A stretch of 64,000 bases of DNA. Origin: Bradyrhizobium sp. 138 (lineage in GTDB: Bacteria > Pseudomonadota > Alphaproteobacteria > Rhizobiales > Xanthobacteraceae). Position 1 is the stretch's first letter, and each line of letters starts with the position of its first letter. Positions 53,166 through 61,004 of this stretch are shown piece by piece. The stretch spans positions 538,711-602,710 of the forward strand of contig NZ_JADPKT010000007.1 of assembly GCF_023074075.1 (NCBI RefSeq). The letters are read 5' to 3'. A program made the translations under genes and the position numbers. A model generated the notes under the pieces. It was given only the letters and a program-made list of their open reading frames with translations, did no database searches and had not been told where the DNA came from.

Positions 53166-53310
53166 GGGCTACCTAAAACAAAAACTGCGAAAACAACCCC
53201 ATGCACAGTAGCATCGGAGGCATTAAGCATTTTCGTATTTTTCGAACGGCCGTTGACCCATCGGGCAAAACAAGTGCACAATGGCATCATGGGGAGATCA
53301 ACTTGAAAGA
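53166..53310. repeat. Diverged copy of an AT-richer intergenic repeat
   Basis: ACTGCGAAAACAACCCCATG, then CACAGTAGC and GTTGACCCATCGGGCAAAAC recall a repeat found widely between Bradyrhizobium genes (AAAACAACCCCATGC...GGGCAAAAC), with lower GC than its flanks. In this window GGGCAA motifs also occur at 19085. From memory only. It occupies the first half of the 304-base gap upstream of the caspase array. Confidence 0.45.
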
Positions 53311-53365
53311 TGCGGTTGCGCATCCTCCATCCGGTACCGGGGTTGCCCGGATCGCCACACCAGTG

Positions 53366-53381
53366 TGTGACTGATATCACT
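53366..53381. promoter_or_regulatory. CRP-like site upstream of the caspase array
   Basis: TGTGA-CTGATA-TCACT differs from the CRP palindrome at one base. A promoter-like TTGCGT-N16-TAATCT follows (53391..53418), so transcription would begin near 53425, with the site centred about 50 bases upstream, suitable for activation. ATG of the first caspase gene is at 53444. Confidence 0.5.
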
Positions 53382-53443
53382 GATCGTAGATTGCGTTTGG
53401 CTATTCTGCGAGTAATCTGACGCTATTGCATTCGGGGGCTGGA

Positions 53444-55273
53444 ATGCGGCTTCGGCTGTTTGTTTTATTGATTGTTGCAACCTGGCTTGGGACCGGCGCT
53501 GCGCTGGCCGAAAAGCGCGTCGCGCTCATCATGGGCAACTCGGCCTACAGGAACGTGAGCAAGCTGGCGAACCCCGCGAACGACGCCGCGCTGGTCGGCG
53601 GCATGCTCAGGAAGGCGGGCTTCGACGCCGTCGACGTCAAGCTCGACCTGAACGTGGTCGACATGCGCAAGGCGCTGCGCGAATTCGGCGGCAAGGCCCG
53701 CGAGGCCGATGTCGCGGTCATCTACTACGCCGGCCACGGCATCGAGCTTGACGGCACCAACTATCTGATCCCGACCGATGCCGCCTTGGAGACCGATACC
53801 GACGTTCTCGACGAGGCGTTCCCGCTCGACAGATTGCTGTTTGCCATCGAGCCGGCCAAGCAACTTCGCCTCGTCATCCTGGACGCCTGTCGCGACAATC
53901 CGTTCGCCAAGACCATGAAGCGCACGGTGGCTTCCCGCGCGATCGGCCGCGGCCTCGCCAAGGTCGAGCCGACCAGCCCGAACACCATGATCGCCTTCGC
54001 GGCGAAGGCCGGCTCGACCGCCTCGGACGGCGATGCCAGGAACAGCCCGTTTGCCACCGCTCTGGTCGAGCGCCTGCCGATGCCAGGCCTCGATCTGCGC
54101 AAGGCGTTCGGCTTCGTGCGCGACGACGTGCTCAAGACCACCGGCTACAAGCAGGAGCCGTACGTGTACGGCTCGCTCGGCGGCGATGACGTGCCGCTGG
54201 TTGCAGCGAAGCCGGTCGTCGCGGGACCGCAGGCCAACCCGGACGCCGAAATCCGACGCGACTACGAACTCGCGCTTCAGCTGGGGACGCGTGACGGATG
54301 GACAGCCTTCCTCAACCGCTTTCCCGGCGGTTTCTATACCGATCTCGCCAAAGGCCAGCTGAACAAGATCGCCGCCGAAGAAACCCGCGCCGCCGCTACG
54401 GAAAAGGCCAGGCAGGCCGAGGACGAGAAGTCTCGGCTCGTGGCCGAGCGGGCCAAGAAAGCCGAACAGGAGAAAGCCGCTGCGACCGCCAAGGCCGCTG
54501 AGGACGCCAAGGCGGCGGCCGAGAAAGCCAAGCAGATCGAGGAGACCAAGGCGGCCGCTGCCGAGCAGCGGCGGAAGGAGGCTGAAGCCGCAGTGGCGAA
54601 GGCGCTGGCTGACAAGCAGGCCGCCGAGAAGGCGTTCGCCGACAGGCTGGCAAATGACACCAAGCAGGCTGCCGAACAGCGAACCACAGAGAAGCAGCAG
54701 GTTACCGATACCACGAAGGTTGCGGCTGTCGCACCAACCTCATCGCCGCCGAGCCTGTCGCCGCAGGAGACGGCGAAGCTGGTGCAGTCCGAGCTGCGCC
54801 GCGTCGGCTGTCTGGCAGCATCGGCAGACGGCGACTGGAATGCGTCGTCGCAACGTTCACTGACGCTGTTCAACAAATATGCGGGAACGAAGTTCGACGC
54901 CAAGCAGGCGAGCTTCGAGGCGCTCGACGGCATCAAGGCCAAGCCGGGCCGGGTCTGCCCATTGGTGTGCGATCACGGCTTCAAGGCCGACGGCGATGCC
55001 TGCGTGAAGATCGCCTGCCGCGCCGGCTATCGGGTCAACGACGACAACGAGTGCGAGAAGGTACAGGACAAGAAGCCGGTCGCGACGCGCGAGGATGCCA
55101 AGAAGCGGGATACGGAGCGGAAGCAAACTGAAGCGGCACCTGCGAAGCCGCAGGCTTCGGGCCAGATGTATTGCGGACCGGCCGGATGCCGACCCGTAGC
55201 CAAAGGGTGTCACCTGGATACCAACGCTCGCAATGGCAATATCGTTACTTCGCCTCGCGAAATCTGCGATTGA
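53444..55273 (+). CDS. Secreted caspase-like (C14) protein, first of a tandem
   Basis: 609 residues. Signal peptide (MRLRLFVLLIVATWLGTGAA, cleavage near A22). Caspase-like domain (~25-245) with VALIMGNSAYRNVSKLANPA, catalytic H98 in YYAGHGIELDG and C149 in LDACRDNPF: dyad intact. Residues ~290-420 form a Lys/Ala/Glu coiled coil. Then LVQSELRRVGCLAASADGDW, a peptidoglycan-binding-like repeat, and a Cys-rich C-terminus (CPLVCDHGFKADGDACVKIA). Start ATG 53444 after GGGGGCTGGA; TTG 53426 is in frame too. Close paralogue of the next gene, 21 bases downstream. Confidence 0.9.
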   Translation: MRLRLFVLLIVATWLGTGAALAEKRVALIMGNSAYRNVSKLANPANDAALVGGMLRKAGFDAVDVKLDLNVVDMRKALREFGGKAREADVAVIYYAGHGIELDGTNYLIPTDAALETDTDVLDEAFPLDRLLFAIEPAKQLRLVILDACRDNPFAKTMKRTVASRAIGRGLAKVEPTSPNTMIAFAAKAGSTASDGDARNSPFATALVERLPMPGLDLRKAFGFVRDDVLKTTGYKQEPYVYGSLGGDDVPLVAAKPVVAGPQANPDAEIRRDYELALQLGTRDGWTAFLNRFPGGFYTDLAKGQLNKIAAEETRAAATEKARQAEDEKSRLVAERAKKAEQEKAAATAKAAEDAKAAAEKAKQIEETKAAAAEQRRKEAEAAVAKALADKQAAEKAFADRLANDTKQAAEQRTTEKQQVTDTTKVAAVAPTSSPPSLSPQETAKLVQSELRRVGCLAASADGDWNASSQRSLTLFNKYAGTKFDAKQASFEALDGIKAKPGRVCPLVCDHGFKADGDACVKIACRAGYRVNDDNECEKVQDKKPVATREDAKKRDTERKQTEAAPAKPQASGQMYCGPAGCRPVAKGCHLDTNARNGNIVTSPREICD

Positions 55274-55294
55274 GCGGCCGTCGGAGGCTGCTTC

Positions 55295-57085
55295 GTGACT
55301 TGGGGCTGCAATGAGCGGCTTCGTTTTCTCTTGTTGATTCTTGCCATTGGGCTCGGCTGCGGTCCGGCAATGGCCGAGCGACGCGTCGCGCTCGTCCTGG
55401 GCAATTCGGCCTACAAGAACGTGGGCAAGCTGGCGAACCCCGCGAACGATGCCGCGCTGGTCGGCGGCATGTTCAGGAAGGCGGGCTTCGACGCCGTTGA
55501 CGTCAAGCTCGACCTGAACGTCGCCGAGATGCGCAAGGCGCTACGCGATTTTGGCGGCAAGGCACGTGAGGCCGACGTTGCGGTGGTCTATTATGCCGGT
55601 CATGGCATCGAGCTCGACGGCACCAATTACCTGATCCCCACTGACGCGACTCTCGAGACCGACAGCGATGTCCTCGACGAAACGCTGCCGCTGGACCGGG
55701 CCCTGTTCGCGGTCGAACCTGCCAAGCAGCTTCGCCTCGTCATCCTGGATGCCTGTCGCGACAACCCGTTTGCCAAGACGATGAAACGTACGATCGCCTC
55801 GCGCGCGATCGGACGCGGCCTGGCCAAGGTCGAGCCGACCAGCCCGAACACCATGATCGCCTTTGCGGCCAAGGCGGGCTCGACCGCCTCGGACGGCGAC
55901 GCCAAGAACAGCCCGTTCGCCACCGCTCTCGTCGAGCGCCTGCCAACGCCGGGGCTCGACCTGGGCAAGGCCTTTCGATTCGTTCGCGACGATGTGCTCA
56001 AGAGCACCGGCAACAAGCAGGAGCCGTTTGTCTACGGCTCGCTTGGCGGCGATGACCTGCCGCTGGTTGCAGCGAAGCCGGTCGTCGCGGGGCCGCAGGC
56101 CAACCCGGACGCCGAAATCCGGCGCGACTACGAACTGGCGCTTCAGCTGGGCACCCGTGACGGATGGACGGCCTTCCTGAACCGCTTTCCCGGCGGTTTC
56201 TATACCGATCTCGCCAAAGGCCAGCTGAATAAGATCGCCGCCGAAGAAACCCGCGCCGCCGCCGCGGAGAAGGCCAGGCAGGCCGAGGACGAGAAAGCCC
56301 GGCTCGCAATCGACCGCGCCAAGAAGGCGGAGCAGGAGAAAGCCGCTGCTGCAGCCAAAGCTGCCGAAGGGGCTCGCGTCGCTGCCGAGAAGGCCAAGCA
56401 GATCGAGGAGGCCAAGGCGGCGGCCGCTGAGCAGCGCAGGAAGGATGCAGAAGCAGCCGTCGCCAAGGCGCTGGCCGACAAGCAGGCTACCGAACAGCGA
56501 ACCACAGAGAAGCAGCAGGTTACCGATACCACGAAGGTTGCGGCTGTCGCGCCAACGTCATCGCCGCCGAGCCTGTCGCCCGCAGAAACAGCGAAGCTGG
56601 TGCAATCCGAGCTGCGCCGCGTCGGCTGTCTGGCGACCGCGGCGGACGGCGACTGGAACGCGTCATCGCAGCGCTCGCTGACCCTGTTCAACAAATATGC
56701 CGGGACGAAGCTCGACGCCAAGCTCGCGAGCTTCGACGCGCTCGACGTCATCAAGGCCAAGCCGGGCCGGGTCTGCCCGCTGGTGTGCGATCACGGCTTC
56801 AAGGCTGACGGCGATGCCTGCGTGAAGATCGCCTGTCGCGCCGGCTATCGCGTCAATGACGACAACGAATGCGAGAAGGTGCAGGACAAGAAGCCGGTCG
56901 CGACCCGCGAGGATGCCAAGTCGAAAGACAACGAGCGGAAGAAGGTCGAAGCCGCACCTGCGAAGCCGGCTGCATCTGGTCAAATGGTTTGTAACGGTGC
57001 GGGCTGTCGTCCGGTTCGGTCGGGCTGTCACCTTGAATCGAAAAGCACAGGCCACGCCCTTGTTAACATCGAAGTCTGCAACTGA
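55295..57085 (+). CDS. Secreted caspase-like (C14) protein, second of a tandem
   Basis: 596 residues from GTG 55295 (VTWGCNERLRFLLL); same plan as its neighbour: signal peptide (cleavage near A27), C14 domain with H103 (YYAGHGIELDG) and C154 (LDACRDNPF), coiled coil, peptidoglycan-binding-like stretch and Cys-rich tail. Long parts are nearly identical to the first gene (for example the region around QANPDAEIRRDYELALQLGT), yet the signal peptides and the last ~30 residues differ. The coiled coil lacks the KAFADRLANDTKQA-like insert of copy 1. Likely cotranscribed with the first copy. Confidence 0.9.
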   Translation: MTWGCNERLRFLLLILAIGLGCGPAMAERRVALVLGNSAYKNVGKLANPANDAALVGGMFRKAGFDAVDVKLDLNVAEMRKALRDFGGKAREADVAVVYYAGHGIELDGTNYLIPTDATLETDSDVLDETLPLDRALFAVEPAKQLRLVILDACRDNPFAKTMKRTIASRAIGRGLAKVEPTSPNTMIAFAAKAGSTASDGDAKNSPFATALVERLPTPGLDLGKAFRFVRDDVLKSTGNKQEPFVYGSLGGDDLPLVAAKPVVAGPQANPDAEIRRDYELALQLGTRDGWTAFLNRFPGGFYTDLAKGQLNKIAAEETRAAAAEKARQAEDEKARLAIDRAKKAEQEKAAAAAKAAEGARVAAEKAKQIEEAKAAAAEQRRKDAEAAVAKALADKQATEQRTTEKQQVTDTTKVAAVAPTSSPPSLSPAETAKLVQSELRRVGCLATAADGDWNASSQRSLTLFNKYAGTKLDAKLASFDALDVIKAKPGRVCPLVCDHGFKADGDACVKIACRAGYRVNDDNECEKVQDKKPVATREDAKSKDNERKKVEAAPAKPAASGQMVCNGAGCRPVRSGCHLESKSTGHALVNIEVCN

Positions 57086-57144
57086 CGACGGCTCCAGGCG
57101 AGGAGGAAGCCTGTGCATGAATTCTGTTGCTGCCAGAACACTCC

Positions 57145-57162
57145 GAATACTCTCGTGTATTC
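57145..57162. promoter_or_regulatory. Small inverted repeat before the truncated caspase copy
   Basis: GAATAC-TCTCGT-GTATTC, 6-bp arms and 6-base centre, ends 16 bases before ATG 57178. An operator or just a remnant of an insertion boundary. Confidence 0.3.
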
Positions 57163-57177
57163 TGATTTGAGGTTGAA

Positions 57178-57486
57178 ATGGGTGCGCTCCGGGCAATTGC
57201 CCTGTTGATTTTTGCGATCTGGTTGGGCACCAGCTCCGCGCACGCGGAAAAGCGCGTCGCGCTCATCATGGGCAACTCGGCCTACAAGAACGTGGCGCGG
57301 CTGGCGAACCCCGCGAATGATGCTGCACTGGTCGGCGGCATGTTCAGGAAGGCCGGGTTCGACTCAGTCGACATCAAGCTCGACCTGAACGTCGCCGAGA
57401 TTCGCAAGGCACTGCGCGATTTTGGCGGCAAGGCACGTGAGCATTACAATGACGGTGCTGCACTCAATAAGCCGATCGCTGTGTAG
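57178..57486 (+). pseudogene. Truncated third caspase-like copy
   Basis: Encodes a signal peptide (ALLIFAIWLGTSSAHA) and the first ~88 residues of the C14 domain (KRVALIMGNSAYKNVARLAN; FRKAGFDSVDIKLDLNVAEI; RKALRDFGGKARE), closely matching copies 1 and 2, then breaks after AREH into 15 unrelated residues and a stop. The catalytic His and Cys are missing. It is 92 bases after copy 2. The ribosome site GAGGTTGAA is kept, so a short exported peptide could still be made. Confidence 0.85.
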
Positions 57487-57554
57487 AATGACAACCAACC
57501 AGCGAACATATCTCGTCACCTCGACTTCGCTCCTGTGTCAGACAAGCTACTGCC

Positions 57555-57647
57555 GTGCGCGAAATTGAATATCGCGATGCCAAGGCCCAAGTTCTCCGCG
57601 ATTATCGATGCGGCGGTCGAGGGCAAGCCTGCGTCGTCACGGCCAGT
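57555..57647 (+). pseudogene. Decayed Phd-type antitoxin remnant
   Basis: VREIEYRDAKAQ (57555..57590) continues, after a one-base shift, as FSAIIDAAVEGKPA (57592..57633) and after a shift back as VVTAS. Put together this matches the N-terminal pattern of Phd/YefM antitoxins (M-R-E-x-x-x-R-D-A-K-A-x-F-S-A-I-I-D-x-A-x-x-G-x-P). The rest and any toxin gene are missing; a palindromic repeat begins at 57653. Inferred by eye from a short stretch. Confidence 0.55.
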
Positions 57648-57652
57648 GCGCA

Positions 57653-57683
57653 GGGCGGATTAGCCGCAAGGCGTAATCCGCCC
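57653..57683. repeat. GGGCGGATTA palindrome (BIME-like)
   Basis: GGGCGGATTA (57653..57662) and TAATCCGCCC (57674..57683), exact inverse complements with an 11-base loop. It resembles the widespread proteobacterial GGCGGATTA repeats and interrupts the Phd remnant. Further GC-rich inverted pieces run to 57720. Confidence 0.7.
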
Positions 57684-57720
57684 GCTCCGTCGGGCGTCTC
57701 GAACGGCGCCGCTACGCCGA

Positions 57721-58317
57721 TTACTGCTCCTTCCTGAACACATCCTGGAAGATGAGCTGGCCCCAAGTGCGCCCGCGTGCGTGCACCAGCGCGCCACCCT
57801 CGTTGAGTTTTCCCAGATTGACCGGTGCGAACCCCAGTTGCCTGGCCAAGGCCGCCACGGGAGCGGCCGCGTCTTCGTCGTCGCTGGACAGAAAGACGAC
57901 CCGGTGCCCACCATCGACGAGCGGATCGGCAGCCAGCTTGGCCGCAGCCAGGTGATTGAAACCTTTCACCAGCTTGGCGCCGGTGAACGCCTTGGCGACG
58001 ACGGCGGAGGACGGGAAACCGTCCAGCTCTTCTCCAAACGCGTTCGTCGCGTCGATGACCGTCTTGTCTTTCCAGCTCGGCAGGGCCTTGGCAACCTCGC
58101 GATGCTCCCCGAACGGGACCGCCAGGATGATCGTGTCGGCCTCGAGCGCATTCCGCAGCGACTTGGCGACGACCGTGGGTCCAATCGCCCGAGCCTGCGG
58201 CGCCAGCGCCTCGGGCGGCTGGCGGCTCGCGACGGTCACGTCGATGTTTTTACGGGCAAAGGCCTTGGCGAGGGCCTGGCCTACCTTACCGAATCCTACA
58301 ATTGCGTAGCTCATCAT
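57721..58317 (-). CDS. NADPH-dependent F420-reductase-like Rossmann protein
   Basis: 198 residues. N-terminal dinucleotide-binding motif MSYAIVGFGKVGQALAKAFA, then VTVASRQPPE, whose Ser-Arg end suits NADPH, DTIILAVPFGEHREVAKALP and VIDATNAFGEELDG, a set typical of the NADP oxidoreductase, coenzyme F420-dependent family (Fno/YrpG-like). F420 need not be the cofactor in this organism. GGAGAAGT precedes the start. Cotranscribed downstream of the SDR gene (37-base gap). Confidence 0.87.
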   Translation of the reverse strand: MMSYAIVGFGKVGQALAKAFARKNIDVTVASRQPPEALAPQARAIGPTVVAKSLRNALEADTIILAVPFGEHREVAKALPSWKDKTVIDATNAFGEELDGFPSSAVVAKAFTGAKLVKGFNHLAAAKLAADPLVDGGHRVVFLSSDDEDAAAPVAALARQLGFAPVNLGKLNEGGALVHARGRTWGQLIFQDVFRKEQ

Positions 58318-58354
58318 ACTTCTCCGATCCGTGTTGATATTGATTGCCGGCCTT

Positions 58355-59089
58355 TCAGATGGCCGAGAAGCCGCCGTCGACAGACAGCTCCACCCCGTTC
58401 ACGAAGCTCGAATCGTCTGAAGCAAGAAACACCGCGGCTGCCGCAATTTCCTCGGGACGACCCATCTTTCCCCGCGGGATCAGGGATTCGAACATCCGCT
58501 TCGCCTCTTCGGTGAGAACCTGGTCCTGCATCGGTGTGGCGATCGGCCCCGGGCTCAGCACGTTCACCCGGATATTCCTGCCCTTCAGCTCGTTGAGCCA
58601 GGTGCGTGCGAATGAGCGCAATGCCGCCTTGCTTGCCGCATACACGCCGTAGCCGGGAAAACCCTTCACCGAAGCAACCGATCCGGTCATGAAGATCGAT
58701 CCGCCATCGCTAAACAGCGGCAACGCCTTCTGGACCGTAAACAGCGTGCCGCGGGTATTCAGGCCGAAGGTCGCATCGAAATGCTGCTCGGTAACCTCGC
58801 CCAGTGGGACGGCTCCGCCCATGCCGGCGCTCGCGTACAGGACGTCGATCCCTCCCTTTTCCCGCTTGACCGTGTCGAACAGACGGTCGAGGTCGTCGAG
58901 ATTGGCCGCGTCGCCGCGCACGCCGGTCACGTTCCGGCCAATCAGCTTGACGGCCTCGTCGAGCGGCTCCTGCCTCCGGCCCGTGATGAAGACATAGGCG
59001 CCTTCTTCAACGAACCGCCTGGCGCTCGCGAGTGCCATGCCGCTCGATCCACCCGTGATGACTGCAACCTTACCCTCAAGCTTTCTCAT
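58355..59089 (-). CDS. Short-chain dehydrogenase/reductase
   Basis: 244 residues, classical SDR: VAVITGGSSGMALASARRF (T-G-x3-G-x-G with the last glycine replaced by A-L, unusual), ITGRRQEPLDEA for NADP binding, LYASAGMGG (N-A-G motif changed to A-S-A-G), catalytic serine in MTGSVASVKG and YGVYAASKAAL (Y-x3-K). C-terminal VNGVELSVDGGFSAI. ATG 59089 has GGAGAAGTT before it. Divergent from the LysR-type gene at 59352; the regulator likely controls it. Confidence 0.9.
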   Translation of the reverse strand: MRKLEGKVAVITGGSSGMALASARRFVEEGAYVFITGRRQEPLDEAVKLIGRNVTGVRGDAANLDDLDRLFDTVKREKGGIDVLYASAGMGGAVPLGEVTEQHFDATFGLNTRGTLFTVQKALPLFSDGGSIFMTGSVASVKGFPGYGVYAASKAALRSFARTWLNELKGRNIRVNVLSPGPIATPMQDQVLTEEAKRMFESLIPRGKMGRPEEIAAAAVFLASDDSSFVNGVELSVDGGFSAI

Positions 59090-59351
59090 AACTTCTCCAT
59101 TCGTCGGGACGGCATCTGCCCCGAGAACCACGACATGGGTCTGCCGGCATCAGGCGTTGAGTGTGGAAGCGCGCACATCGGTGGTGCGAAATCGATCCGG
59201 CCGGACGAGTGACGTCGGCCGCGACGATCGGTGTCCGCCGTCCGGAACTGGGCCGTGCTTGTCGGCCTAGGCTATGATGACCGCCCCGTACTGCCTTCGA
59301 TGTGTTAGATGCGGGCTTTGGAAGGCGCACCGCGCGGTGCGGGATCGCACC

Positions 59352-60240
59352 ATGATCGACTGGGATGACGTTCGCTACTTTCTTGCCGTCGCGCGCGGAG
59401 GCTCGGTGCGCGCTGCCGCCGAGCGCCTCGGAGTGAACCACGCGACCGTGCTGCGACGCATCGCCCAGCTCGAGGACCGCCTCGGGGTCCACATGTTCGA
59501 AAAGCTGCCTTCGGGCTACCGCCTGACGGCTGCGGGCGAGGAGGTCCTCGAGTTCGCGGACCAGATGGAAGCGTCGTCGCACCTATTGGAGACGCGTCTT
59601 CGGGCGCGACCAGAGCGTGCGCGGGCTTCTGCGGGTGACGCTGGCACCGCCGCTTGCGACACACCTGCTCATGCCTGATTTCGCCGATTTCGCGCGTCTG
59701 CATCCGGATATCGAGATGGAAATCCTGTCGTCCGGCGAGCTGGCAAATCTGACCAACCGAGAGGCCGACGTCGCGATCCGCGTCGTCTACGACCGCAAAA
59801 CCCTGCCGCTCAATCTTCACGGCTTGAAGGGACCGGAGCTGTTCGGCGGCGTTTACATGTCCAGGGATCGACTAGCCGCGTCGCCTGCGGGCGCGCCCGA
59901 TCCGATCCGGTGGATCGTCATCAGCATTCATGGAATTCCGGATTGGGCCCGCGAGGTCCGCACCGCGGGGGTTCCGTTCAGGACCACAGACGCCGAGGCG
60001 CAGATCGTTGCAGTAAGACAGGGGATCGGGATGACGACACTGCCGTGCTTCGTCGGCGATGCCGACCCCCTGCTGGTGAGAGTGCCGGGCACCGACCTGC
60101 ATATGTACGGAACGCTCTGGCTTCTCACGCAGGGGGAGACGCGCAAGACGAAGCGCGTGCGGCTCTTCACGGAGTTCATATCCCGCAGGCTCGCCGCATA
60201 CGCTCCGCTTCTCGCGGGCTTGTCCATGTCGCGCGACTGA
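59352..60240 (+). pseudogene. LysR-type regulator with a frameshift
   Basis: Two overlapping frames make one LysR protein. The first (from ATG 59352) holds the winged helix-turn-helix: MIDWDDVRYFLAVARGGSV, NHATVLRRIAQLEDRLGVHM, to SSHLLETR. After GAGACGCGT near 59597 the coding frame moves by +1 and continues FGRDQSVRGLLRVTLAPPLA and the effector domain to the stop at 60240 (~205 residues). A missing CG in a GCGCG run would explain it. It is either a recent pseudogene or a sequencing/assembly error. Divergent from the SDR/F420-like operon. Confidence 0.85.
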
Positions 60241-60368
60241 CGCGCGGCGAGAGCCGATGGTCGCTTTAGATCATTCGCAATCCGGCGATCGCGGAGTTCG
60301 CCGCCGAGCTCCGCGCAGTGGCGACGTCGATCACGGCGGTGACGGACTGGTAGAGCGGGTCGCGAAAC

Positions 60369-60444
60369 CGTCCGAGCGCAGCGAAGCAATCCAGAATTCC
60401 CTCCGCGGAGGTCTCTGGATTGCTTCGCTATGCTCGCAATGACG
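60369..60444. repeat. REP-like palindrome, decayed (copy 2)
   Basis: GAGCGCAGCGAAGCAATCCAG and CTGGATTGCTTCGC...GCTCGCAATGACGG correspond to 18372..18459, but the left arm has lost its ATTG. It lies in the 414-base gap after the LysR gene, which otherwise holds only the next repeat. Confidence 0.7.
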
Positions 60445-60476
60445 GTGTGGAGAGAGCGCGCCTCGATCTTCGATGC

Positions 60477-60630
60477 GTGTCCCGGACGCGCTGCAGCGTT
60501 CTTGCGCCGCTGCCCAGAGCCGGGATCCAGAAAGCTCCGCGCTCCGCCGTTGCATGGGCCCCGGCTCTGCAGCGCACCGCACCGGACGATGCTTCGCATC
60601 GCCGGGGGCGCTGCGCTGCGTCCGGGGCAC
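60477..60630. repeat. Intergenic palindromic repeat, CCGGGGC family (copy 3)
   Basis: GTGTCCCGGACGCGCTGCAG at the left and CTGCGTCCGGGGCAC at the right, with CCCAGAGCCGGGATCC, GGGCCCCGGCTCTGC and the mini-hairpin GATGCTTCGCATC inside. The largest of three copies; the 3' half is almost identical to 23773..23850. Confidence 0.65.
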
Positions 60631-60654
60631 GCAGCCGAAGTGTCTGTGTAGCTT

Positions 60655-60873
60655 CTACTCCTGATCGACGAGATCGTCCTCGAGGATCGCCATCTGGAAC
60701 TGGAACGAGCGATCGTCGTCCTCGTCGTCGACGAACAGCACGCCGATGAACTCTTCACCGATATAGACCTCGGCGGAATCGTCCTTCTTCGGCCGCGGCA
60801 CGACGCGGATCTTGGGATTGCCGAATACGCGCTTCAAATATGCGTCGAGCTTTCTGACTTCTTTGACGTCCAC
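60655..60873 (-). CDS. DUF3126 family protein
   Basis: 72 residues: VDVKEVRKLDAYLKRVFGNP, then IRVVPRPKKDDSAEVYIGEE, FIGVLFVDDEDDDRSFQFQM and AILEDDL. This is the whole-length DUF3126 pattern, a small acidic alphaproteobacterial protein of unknown role, often found next to cysE as here. Start GTG 60873 after GGAGACTTGCC. It reads on the same strand as cysE, 132 bases downstream, but a terminator lies between. Confidence 0.9.
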   Translation of the reverse strand: MDVKEVRKLDAYLKRVFGNPKIRVVPRPKKDDSAEVYIGEEFIGVLFVDDEDDDRSFQFQMAILEDDLVDQE

Positions 60874-60961
60874 GGCAAGTCTCCGATCGAAAATGGTCGG
60901 CGGGTTTTAGGACGAGACGCGACGAACCGCCAGCATGAATTGCTAGAGAATTTGGGGATCG

Positions 60962-60985
60962 AAAGGGCCGGAATCCGGCCCTTTT
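60962..60985 (-). terminator. Intrinsic terminator after cysE
   Basis: On the leftward strand AAAGGGCC-GGATTCC-GGCCCTTT, an 8-bp stem (extendable into the loop) ending in TTT and C-poor sequence, 20 bases after the cysE stop. The stem is symmetric and could also act rightwards (CCTTTTC). Confidence 0.65.
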
Positions 60986-61004
60986 CAACGTCAAAAGCCG
61001 GGTC

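Noticed and set aside
53444..57720. Complete conflict system (caspase plus toxin-antitoxin)
   Set aside because: The antitoxin is a remnant, no toxin or sensor gene is present, and the caspase proteins carry signal peptides, unlike cytoplasmic defence caspases.
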